64,000 bases of DNA from Dryocosmus kuriphilus (lineage: Eukaryota > Arthropoda > Insecta > Hymenoptera > Cynipidae): positions 114,188,252 to 114,252,251 of the forward strand of contig CM076189.1 of assembly GCA_038277395.1 (NCBI GenBank). Direction: 5' to 3'. A model generated the notes under the pieces. That model ran no database searches. It had not been told where the DNA came from and worked only from the letters and a program-made list of their open reading frames with translations. Made by a program: the position numbers and the translations under genes. Shown piece after piece: positions 56,140-64,000 of the stretch. The first letter of the stretch is position 1. The number at the start of each line of letters is the position of its first letter.

Positions 56140-57336
56140 ATGATTGTGCATCGAGGTAAAGGCTTAGTCAATCGACTCATCAACAATTTACCGTTTGAGT
56201 TGCATTTACCTGGCTATCAATACTGCGGTCCAGGTACTAAGCTAGCCAAACGACTTGCTAGAGGCGATCCCGGTATCAATCCTCTAGACGCAGCGTGTAA
56301 GGAACACGATATTGCATATTCACGTAATCGTGAGAACGTTGAAGCGAGAAACTCTGCAGATCGTGTACTTGCGAGTAAAGCGTGGCAGCGAGTATTTGCC
56401 AGAGACGCTAGATTTGGCGAGAAAGCGGCAGCACTGACAATAACGAACGTAATGAATGCTAAAGCAAAACTCGGTATGGGGCTGAAGAGGAGTTCAAAGC
56501 AGAAGAAGAAGAAGAAGACTAAGAAGAAGAAGGAAGTACTAGGATTTAGAAAGATTGTGAATGCAGCTAAGAAAGCAATGAGGAGAAGTAGTGATGCAAA
56601 AGTGACCATCAAGTCTGCAATCAGAGGTGCACAGGAAGCTGTCAAAGGTGCGCAAGTGACAAATCCGCGTGTTCTGCCAATACCGTCGAAAGTGGGTGGT
56701 GTTTTGCCACTGATTCCCATATTTGCTGGACTAAGTGCACTTGGAGCTCTTACTGGTGGAGCAGCCGGTGTAGCCAAGGCTGTAAACGATGCTAACGCAG
56801 CTAAGCAACAACTCGCAGAGGCTGAACGTCATAACAAGACAATGGAGGCTATTGTTCTAGGAAAGGGTTTACACCTGAAACCCTACAGGAAAGGACTGGG
56901 ACTTCATCTGAGGCCAGCGTCAAAAAAAACTGTAGTGAAGCTACCTCATCGTGCACTCACTGATGCCGATCTGTTGAAATATGCTAAAGCTATAAAAATT
57001 CCACATTTTCGTGGAGTGTTTATGCGTAATGAGCTACCAGTGCGTGGTCCCCGTCAAACTGAGTCAGCTATTGTAAATCTTGACGACAGTCACGGCCCTG
57101 GTGCCCACTGGGTAACATATAGAAAGATCGGTAATAATGTTCTATACTTTGATAGTTTCGGTAATCTTCGTCCACCATCGGATCTTGTCGATTACCTCGG
57201 TGTTGGTAGCATAATAGAGTACAATCATGATAGATATCAGAACTATGACAGTGTTGAGTGTGGACACTTGTGTTTAAAATTTTTGTGTAAACAGCTGTAT
57301 GTAAGTGACAAATACTGTCTATATAAGAGAGTGTGA
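56140..57336 (+). CDS. PLA2-domain / adenain-like protease fusion
   Basis: 398 residues, intact. Residues about 18-65 are a parvovirus-type phospholipase A2 module: YQYCGPG calcium loop and DAACKEHDIAYSR with the His-Asp catalytic pair. Residues about 110-160 are a very basic linker (Lys runs), 170-245 have Ala/Gly-rich hydrophobic stretches that could insert in membrane or virion, and 330-395 resemble the adenovirus-type cysteine protease, with GAHWVTY (His), YFDSFGN (acid) and SVECGHLCLKF (Cys). The PLA2 part would help membrane escape on entry, and the protease would mature the virion. Separate genes would be more usual, so a polyprotein that self-cleaves is possible. The end of the frame contains the next gene's TATA box. 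Confidence 0.85.
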   Translation: MIVHRGKGLVNRLINNLPFELHLPGYQYCGPGTKLAKRLARGDPGINPLDAACKEHDIAYSRNRENVEARNSADRVLASKAWQRVFARDARFGEKAAALTITNVMNAKAKLGMGLKRSSKQKKKKKTKKKKEVLGFRKIVNAAKKAMRRSSDAKVTIKSAIRGAQEAVKGAQVTNPRVLPIPSKVGGVLPLIPIFAGLSALGALTGGAAGVAKAVNDANAAKQQLAEAERHNKTMEAIVLGKGLHLKPYRKGLGLHLRPASKKTVVKLPHRALTDADLLKYAKAIKIPHFRGVFMRNELPVRGPRQTESAIVNLDDSHGPGAHWVTYRKIGNNVLYFDSFGNLRPPSDLVDYLGVGSIIEYNHDRYQNYDSVECGHLCLKFLCKQLYVSDKYCLYKRV

Positions 57337-57358
57337 TGTACTGATTAGAGACAGTAGA
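57320..57358 (+). promoter_or_regulatory. Minor capsid core promoter
   Basis: TATATAAG at 57320 (TATAAG from 57322) and GACAGTAG with initiator A at 57353, spacing 31. It overlaps the 3' end of the upstream coding frame. Confidence 0.65.
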
Positions 57359-57370
57359 GAGAAGAACACC

Positions 57371-58063
57371 ATGATGAACGAATCATTTACTCTCACCATA
57401 ACGGGAAACTCTTCTGTACTCGAGGCAGAGTATTTCCCACCGATAGAACTCTCTCCACACAAGAACTATACTCTTGGTCTCGTCGAATTGCTCACATTTA
57501 ATGTGATTCCTAACGTTGACGCTGGAAAGAATACAATCAAGGTCGGTCAGAGGAAAGTTGTCATACCCGCTGGCAGCTATGAGATTGAAGACATTGAGAG
57601 ATATGTTCAGAAGATTTTAGCGAGTGACGGCATTACAATAAACATCAGGCCAAATAATAAAACACTGCGCAGTGAGATAAAGTGTGATGATGAAGTGGAC
57701 TTTCGGCCAGTGGATTCGATTGGACGATTGCTGGGTTTCGCACCTCGTGTTCTTGAGGCCAATAAGACTCATACTTCTGATCTACCTGTGGCTATTCTCA
57801 AAGTGAACGCACTACGAGTTGAGTGTAATGTCACAACAGGAGCCTACATCAACGAGCGCAAAGTGCACACGATTCACGAATTCTTTCCTGTTGTTCCACC
57901 AGGATATAAGATTGTGGAAGTGCCGTCACACGTCATTTATCTGCCAATCGTCGTGAAGACAATACATGAAATTCAGCTCCGCATTGTTGATCAAGACGGA
58001 GACTTGGTGAATTTTCGAGGAGAGATTATAACAATACGACTACACGTGAAATCATCATCGTAA
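57371..58063 (+). CDS. Minor capsid (penton-like) protein
   Basis: About 230 residues. The first ATG after the predicted initiator is at 57371 (MMNESFTLTI). A longer frame to 57305 opens with GTG and lies upstream of the transcription start, so I prefer the shorter one. Beta-rich throughout: LGLVELLTFNVIPNV, IPAGSYEIEDIERYV, GFAPRVLEANKTHTSDLPVA, YKIVEVPSHVIYLPI and NFRGEIITIRLHVK. This matches the single-jelly-roll vertex protein of Polintons (family knowledge). Intact here and decayed in A (27519-28201). Confidence 0.8.
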   Translation: MMNESFTLTITGNSSVLEAEYFPPIELSPHKNYTLGLVELLTFNVIPNVDAGKNTIKVGQRKVVIPAGSYEIEDIERYVQKILASDGITINIRPNNKTLRSEIKCDDEVDFRPVDSIGRLLGFAPRVLEANKTHTSDLPVAILKVNALRVECNVTTGAYINERKVHTIHEFFPVVPPGYKIVEVPSHVIYLPIVVKTIHEIQLRIVDQDGDLVNFRGEIITIRLHVKSSS

Positions 58064-58098
58064 TAATAATGGGTATTGTTTACAATCGCAAAGGAGTC

Positions 58099-58135
58099 TA
58101 TATAAGCGAGACAAGATGCCAGACACAGGTCAGTT
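58099..58135 (+). promoter_or_regulatory. Major capsid core promoter
   Basis: TATATAAGCG with TATAAG from 58101 and TCAGTT with A at 58132, spacing 31. The leader to the capsid ATG is about 130 nt. A short frame from an ATG at 58115 would start upstream of this site and is therefore doubtful. Confidence 0.7.
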
Positions 58136-58264
58136 CTCAGTCTGCACGCAAAGCGCTAACACCTCAGAACGTGCTCCTTCTGAAACAACTAGGCCTCAAG
58201 GTCAAAGAAAGAAATTGAAAATATTTATCTTCTTCAGCTGCTGCAACAGAGAAGGAACAAAAAA

Positions 58265-58993
58265 ATGGAAGAAATATTAAACATTCAAGCACCAGTGACA
58301 TTTGACGAGTCCATATCCCACTATGAGATTCATGCACTTCAACCTTATGCCTCATCGTCATTCAACAACAGTGATGAAATTCGAATCACTGTTCAGCATC
58401 AAGATTTGTGTATATTACCAAGTAAGAGTTCACTGCACGTGTACGGAAGACTGACTAGGGATGATGATGTAGCCAGAAATGTTACTGCGACAAACTTAGT
58501 GAACAATGCAATCTCCTTTCTATTTGATGAAGTTCGCTATGAACTCAATGGTATTGAGATTGATCGTTGCAAAAATGTCGGTCTCACGAGCACCATAAAA
58601 GGCTACGTCTCTCTCACTCCTGGACAAAGTCATCTTATGGAGAATGCAGGATGGCTAGGCATCCCCGAAGGAACAGGACGTCTTACCAATGAGGACGGAT
58701 ACTTTGATGTCACTATACCGCTCAGTATGATCCTAGGATTCGCTGAAGACTATCGAAAAATCGTTGTAAATGCAAAGCATGAACTAATCCTCACAAGATC
58801 ACGCAGTGATTTGAATGCCATCGTTCAACAACGCCAAGATCCTGGAAACGAAGGACAATTTAGGATCTCGATTCAGAAACTGGAGTGGATACCTGTGGTT
58901 TATCTATTTGAGCCACCGTGCTACTGGCATGTGTTGCCAGCCCGCTACAGGAGTGAAAATTTGTGGCTGACGCGCAATTATCATGGTCTCTAA
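58265..58993 (+). pseudogene. Major capsid protein, C-terminally truncated by deletion
   Basis: The frame from ATG 58265 encodes the first ~205 residues of a Polinton double-jelly-roll capsid protein: PVTFDESISHYEIHALQPYA, ITVQHQDLCILPSKSSLHVY, YELNGIEIDRCKNVG, SLTPGQSHLMENAGW and FRISIQKLEW. At about 58892 it jumps into the beginning of the following gene (VYLFEPPCYWHVLPARY) and stops at 58991. Polinton A retains the missing part, which is about 0.85 kb. B therefore cannot make a full capsid protein from this copy. Confidence 0.8.
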
Positions 58994-59308
58994 TGGAGTG
59001 CTGGTGACATACCCTACGAAGAAGTGAGGCACATAATTCGAGAAAGACTGCGTGGTGCCAGTGCAGTCTACGTTAAAGGATTGGAAAAGAAGAGGTGGAT
59101 GGAGCAATTTCTGAAAAATGTATATAATCTCGAAGATTTGGGTTGTCCTTCACTCCACAAATTGCACCCTACACTTTGCATGAGATGTAATCACCATACA
59201 CAGTGCTGGTACGAAAATTGTGCAGTTCGAAATGCTCTTGCTCTCAGGAACTGGTTCTTGACTCCTCGTGATAAGCCTACTATTAGACATTACACTGCAA
59301 GTAAAATC

Positions 59309-59378
<70 letters not shown>

Positions 59379-59467
59379 TCGTTGATTGTGTGAAAGATGA
59401 TGAGATGAAAGATCCTGTCACCTCAAACATTGTATCGCATACCGGTTGTGAATTTATGTACTCTTGA
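58994..59467 (+). pseudogene. Conserved small Polinton ORF with poly-Asp tail
   Basis: The family begins upstream at about 58904 (LFEPPCYW, NLWLTRNYHGL), but a nonsense codon at 58991-58993 separates that from the rest (GDIPYEEVRHIIRERL, SAVYVKGLEKKRWMEQFL, LGCPSLHKL, CNHHTQCWYENCAV). Cys/His spacing suggests a metal site. A GAT run at 59309-59379 codes about 23 Asp before the C-terminus. An internal start would be needed for expression. Function unknown. Homologue at 25405-25870. Confidence 0.65.
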
Positions 59468-59499
59468 AAAAGCATTTTATTCTCATGTGTGTAAATAGG

Positions 59500-59640
59500 T
59501 TAAGATTCTACGTTGTATTCTTGGCTTAAGTTTTTTTTTGAATAAACAGGAGAAAATTTTATATGTAAAGAAGTTTTAACATTTTTTTTTGAATAAACAG
59601 AAGAAAATTTTATTTGTAAAGAAGCTTTAACATTTATTTT
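59500..59640. terminator. Duplicated polyadenylation region
   Basis: The block TTTTTTTTGAATAAACAG.AGAAAATTTTAT.TGTAAAGAAG occurs twice in tandem, each copy with AATAAA. It ends the rightmost plus-strand transcription unit. Confidence 0.65.
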
Positions 59641-59756
59641 AACCCTATCAACTTAGTTTTCTTAATTTATGGATAAGTTGTACATTTCCCGCTTCGTTCC
59701 TTCAAACAGCAACAACAACAACAACAACGATGGATTTCACACACTGCGATTCATAA

Positions 59757-60060
59757 GAAATAAGCTTGCCGTGGTGTACTTCTGGCAACAGCTTTAGCAT
59801 TTTTCATTCCAGCCTCAGAATCCTACCTTACCCGACTAATGGTAACAAACTGCAAACTTGCATACATTAGCGCCATCTGTCTTCATCAAAAATAAGCTTG
59901 CCGTGGTGTACTTCTGGCAACAACTTTAGCGTTTTTCATTCGAGCCTCAGAACCCTACCTTACCCGACTAATGGTAACAAACTGCAAACTTGCATACATT
60001 AGCGCCATCTGTCTTCAGCAAAAATAAGCTTGCCGTGGTGTACTCCCTAGGCTTGCAACC
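59757..60060. repeat. ~130 bp subterminal tandem repeat
   Basis: Two full units and a partial third, each with AATAAGCTTGCCGTGGTGTA, TTTTTCATTC.AGCCTCAGAA and CATTAGCGCCATCTGTCTTC. They directly precede the right TIR, whose inner edge reuses GCGCCATCTGTC. Confidence 0.85.
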
Positions 60061-60071
60061 ATCGGCAGCGC

Positions 60072-60305
60072 CATCTGTCGATTACACTGCGAAGCCTGTC
60101 GAGTTACCGACGCCGATGAGTTATCGGCGGCTGTCTCAAGCTGAACATCCCTACCTTACCGACTGTCGAGTTATCGGCGGCAGTCTCAAGCTGAACATCC
60201 CTGCCTTATCGACTGTCGAGTTACCGACGGCGACAGGTGGTGCCATCTGTCGGCGGCAGCCTGAAGCTTGTCGTGGTGCCCCAGTAGCCCCATTGTTAAA
60301 CTACT
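60072..60305. repeat. Polinton B right TIR (234 bp)
   Basis: Reverse complement of 44782-45015 with a single difference, ending ...AAACTACT. Confidence 0.95.
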
Positions 60306-60311
60306 CACAAG
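60306..60311. repeat. Polinton B target-site duplication, right
   Basis: CACAAG directly after the terminal CTACT, followed by TTCGTGCTG as in the undisturbed junctions. Confidence 0.95.
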
Positions 60312-61810
60312 TTCGTGCTGAATAGAAAAAAATAATTATCAGAACAATTGTACAGCTCAGGATATTCAAAAATAATTTAGCGATATTTCTATGTATTTGT
60401 GAGCTATTCCACAAAGTCATTTTCATATATTGTTACAGATTCCGTTCGAGGAACCTCCCAAAAGAGGAGAAGAAATAGTTCACGAGGTTGTTGAAATCTT
60501 ATAGGTGGGGGCAAAAAGAAAAGAAATGGTAAGAAATGATGATGCAGAAGATATTTATTTTACTCACTTCATTTTTCAAATTTAAACTTTGGATGAAGAA
60601 TTTGAAGTCTTGCGATTTTCAAATTATTAATTCTGCACTCTAGATTAAATTGATTGAATTATAAAAGCCACACCTTGAACGCTTCGAAGTTTGCATTTAC
60701 GAAACTCAAGAGCTTACAGGAATGAGAGATTGGGTAATTTCAAAGCTTAAGTTTGAAAATTAAATAGAGAGGGGCGGAGGGAAAAGACGCTCAAAATATT
60801 CTAAAAAGCGCGATAGCCTATATTTAAGGGGCCAGAGTGTTTGCCCGGTTAGCGTCCGCAACTCCGTCCACCTTCCCACGCGCATCCACCCGCAACACGA
60901 AATGCAACTCTCTGTACCCTCCACTATGATTACAGCTGGGTTTGCTGCCAACGCGGCGGATCCGCAAATCTCCGCAAGTCTCAGGTAAGAAAAAGTACTT
61001 TCGCGGCCTGCTGCCCCTTAAATATAGGCTACCGTGCTAATAAATTTATTAAATCTCGGATTCGAAGCCGCTTATCTAAGTAAGTTAACATCATTACAAA
61101 TTTGTATTCTTTCAATCTATCAATATGCATATCTATATATATGTATGTATGACCTGAGCGAGGGGATGACATTATTGAATGAGAATATTCTTATTAATTC
61201 GTGTAAGACTTTAACAACTCCTCGTTCAGTCCAATATTTCCAATAGTTCAATAAACATTTGAATTACTGGGTTGAACATTTTTCCGTAGTTATACCTCAA
61301 GAATCACATATAAAGTGATATACGCAGTGCTTTACATCTCCTATATTGCAATAAATTAAATAAATCTAATTTTCAAAGTGTATGTGAATTTCTTCTTCAC
61401 TCCGCTCACCTGAATTAATTTGAGTTAGTGTATAAGAGAGGAACAGATCTCAAAGCTTTAACATATGACTTGGAGTGTGCAATAATAATTCAGTCCAACT
61501 TGTTTCAAATGTAAGGAATATCTGAAAAAGAGTATTTTTTCATCCCGAATACGCAATCAAACAAAATTCACAGCTATTTTCAATATTTATTTAATTACAT
61601 GTAGTAGTATTAAGTTTATAATATATATTAATATATTAAATATATATTTTCCTTTTCTTTTTATCAGCATCATGAATCACCTCCTCCATTTCGACTAATT
61701 TTTTTATTTCGTTAAATATTGAAGGCTCAATATCTTCGTCCTCTTTTTTTGTACATTCATCTGCAGTTTCGATATCCTTATCCTCATCTTCCTCCTGGGT
61801 TAGATCAACT
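60306..61810 (+). repeat. Y repeat, copy 2
   Basis: Near-identical to 41161-42705, with a much shorter (TA)n run and a local difference at 61035-61065. It includes the small inverted-end unit at 60814-61030. Confidence 0.85.
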
Positions 61811-63890
61811 ACTAATACTTTTTTTTTTTTGGCAATATCTTAAAATAAATGTTAAAATGTTGGTGCTAAATAGAAAAATAATTAGAAGAGCAATTGCACA
61901 GCTCTGGATATTTAATTTTCAAACTTAAACTTTCGAGTTATACAATTTCTCATTGTTGTAAGCCTTTGAATGTAATAAATCCAAACTTGAGGTGTTCAAA
62001 ATGTGACAGTTTCCGAATTTCGTTGAATAAAAAAGAATATTTTCAAAATGTGTATCACGCTTTTAAAATTCAATCAATTTAATGTAAAGTGCAAAATTAA
62101 TAATTTGAAAATCGCAAGACTTAAAATTCTTGATTCAAAGTTTAAATTTGAAAAACGAAGTGAGTGAAATAAATATCATCAGCATCATCATTTCTTACCG
62201 TTTCGTTTCTTTTTGCCCCCACCTATAAGATTTCAACATCCCCTTGAACTACTTCTTCTTCTTTTTTGGGAGGTTCCTCGAATGAAATCTATAAAAATAT
62301 ATGAAAATCACTTTGTGGAATATCTCAGCAATACACAGAAATATCTTTAAATTGTTCTTATAATTATTTTTTTCTATATAGCACGATCTTGTGGATCAGG
62401 CTTTCAAAAATTCAATCAATTTAACGTACAAAATTAATCATTTAAAAGTCACTGCGCGAACCTTCGTTCTGAATCGAAAAATAATTAGAAGAGCAATTGT
62501 ACAGCTCAGGATATTTAATTTTTCCAAACTTTAAATTTTGAATCAAGAATTTTAAATTTTGAATTTCAAAGTTTAATCTTACCAAAATTAATCATTTTGA
62601 GCGACTTCGTTTCAAGATCTTAATTTAAGAATTGTTCAATTTTAAACGAAATTCGAAAATCGTTACACTTTGAACGCTTCAGGTTTCGATTTATTAAATT
62701 TCAAAGCTTACAATTAGAGATTGTATATCTGCTTGCTGATATTTTCTCATATCTTGCATAGTTTCCCTGAAAAGTGGCTTTCTTTATATTTCACAACATA
62801 TTTCACGAATAACTCAAAAACTACGTGTCTGCCCAAAAAAATGATAGAGAGAAAATTTGTAGATCCTTTTTGAGGCGAACAACCTTGCTTATTATTATTT
62901 TCCCGTATCGTGCATAGTTTGGCGAAAAAATTTTAAATCATTGATTTTTCATAATGTTTTATCGATTAAAACAAAAACCGTGCATTTTATCAAAAAATTG
63001 TTGAAACAAAATTTGTAGACCGTTTCAAATGGAATAAGTTTGTTCTTTGCCACTTTCCTGTATCTTGAATATTTTGGCGGAAACCAGAGTTTTTTAGTTT
63101 TGAAAGCGTTTTCTAGATTAAATCAAAAACCGTTCATTTTATCCAAAAACTGTTAAAACAATTTTGTAGATTTTTTTAAGGGGAACAATTTCACTTTCGC
63201 ACATTTTTTTTATCTCTCATAGTTTAGCCAGAAAATGGATTTTTTGATTTCGTGAAAACCGTTTTTGATGAATAAAACCATAGCCGTTGGAAAAAACCGC
63301 TGGTTAACGAACTTGTCCTTTCCTTTCACCGCTTAAAGAAGTGCACCAAAGCGCACTCCAATCTGATTATTCCTTCGAAAGTTATCTTGGGAAAAGTCGC
63401 CGACAACCACGACAACGACGACACAACGACGACAACGACGACAGCGACAACAGACAGACAGACACCGTCGTAAAAACCGTTTTTTGGATTCAGGAGGTCT
63501 CAAAACGTGGAGATTTCATGAAATCCGCGAAAGTCAAATTTTGCATAAATCTAATACCTTCTCTGATGAGAGTGTAAAAATGTAATTATCGAGCGCGAGT
63601 GTCATGATGCGAATGTATTCCTCAAGGGCGATAGAGCCTTAAGTAAAATAGTTCCTTTTGAAATTTGTAATTTAAAGGTTTATCCGATCCATAAATACCG
63701 AGCGCGTAGCGCGGGGTGAGTATTCTATCGAGCGCGAAGCGTGAGTGCCAACAAAAGCGCGCCCTGGGCGCACTCATACTTCGCGCGAGAAGATTTTTTC
63801 TTCTACTTAGCAGGAACGTTTTCACATTGATTTTAAAATTGTTAATTTTGTACATTAAATTGATTGAATTTTCGAAAGCGTGATGCACAA
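61811..63890 (+). repeat. X repeat, copy 3
   Basis: Near-identical to X1 and X2. It includes the CAACGACGA array (63400-63450) and GC-rich hairpin tail (63590-63785). It ends GATGCACAAG and runs on into Y, an intact target junction. Confidence 0.85.
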
Positions 63891-64000
63891 GTTCGTGCTG
63901 AATAGAAAAAAATAATTATCAGAACAATTTTGTACAGCTCAGGATATTCAAAAATAATTTAACGATATTTCTATGTATTTGTGAGCTATTCCACAAAGTC
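63891..64000 (+). repeat. Y repeat, copy 3 (cut by window end)
   Basis: Starts TTCGTGCTGAATAG and matches 41161-41270 and 60312-60420. The array continues beyond the window. Confidence 0.8.

Larger units (their letters stand above)
44782..60305. mobile_element. Polinton/Maverick B (adintovirus-like), complete ends
   Basis: A 15,524 bp element with 5'-AG...CT-3' ends, 234 bp TIRs and a CACAAG duplication. It carries the Polinton hallmark set: protein-primed polymerase B, retroviral-type integrase with chromodomain, FtsK/HerA-like packaging ATPase, adenain-like protease and capsid proteins. It also has a spliced accessory gene and OB-like genes. Frameshifts interrupt polymerase, integrase and ATPase, and the major capsid gene is truncated, so it is structurally young but probably not autonomous, unless some indels are sequence errors. 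Confidence 0.95.

Noticed and set aside
57305..57370. Longer minor-capsid start at 57305
   Set aside because: It opens with GTG and lies upstream of the TATA-initiator pair. ATG at 57371 follows the predicted transcription start.
58115..58280. Short frame from ATG 58115 upstream of the capsid gene
   Set aside because: Its ATG precedes the predicted initiator at 58132. The A copy has a similar but frameshifted frame, so it may be an N-terminal remnant, but support is too weak to annotate.

Overview
The window looks like repeat-dense, AT-rich nuclear DNA of an insect. A parasitoid-type hymenopteran would fit, but that is inference from the repeat types only. No ordinary host gene is seen. The coding content is almost all mobile: two Polinton/Maverick (adintovirus-like) elements, a mariner-like relic, a long-TIR transposon with a decayed transposase-like gene, a non-LTR fragment and several fold-back MITEs.

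Layout. About 0.7-11.4 kb is a degenerate satellite built on TTCC/AAAATTT words, with a higher-order period of roughly 0.37-0.47 kb. It is interrupted by a unique island (5.98-6.7 kb), and its end lies inside a 2.3 kb tandem duplication (8.2-12.7 kb). A 960 bp fold-back lies at 12.8-13.76 kb. A TA-flanked TIR element spans 14.1-21.2 kb and carries, nested inside, a 3.1 kb long-TIR transposon, a mariner pseudogene and a 1 kb minisatellite. Another minisatellite (21.5-22.4 kb) and a LINE tail follow.

Polinton A (23.8-36.5 kb) is old: all its core genes are recognisable but broken. Polinton B (44782-60305, 15,524 bp) is young: 234 bp TIRs with one mismatch, 5'-AG termini and a 6 bp target duplication CACAAG. 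It sits in a tandem array of a noncoding X-Y unit (about 3.6 kb), and the same X/Y junction occurs uninterrupted at 41151-41170 and 63881-63900, so the empty site is visible in the window. In B the order is: spliced accessory gene (+), OB-like small proteins (-), DNA polymerase B (+), then integrase-chromodomain, fibre-like protein, coiled-coil-type protein and packaging ATPase (all -), then PLA2-protease fusion, minor capsid, truncated major capsid and a small conserved ORF (all +). Replication and integration genes and virion genes together make a virus-like cassette, but B carries several frameshifts and has lost the C-terminal part of the major capsid gene.

The most interesting signal is regulatory. 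Polinton genes share a TATA-to-initiator geometry of 31-33 nt, often in symmetric divergent pairs. The early (OB/polymerase) promoters of both elements also contain perfect heat-shock elements (alternating GAA/TTC at 5 bp spacing), absent from the capsid promoters. This suggests stress-inducible activation of an endogenous virus-like element.
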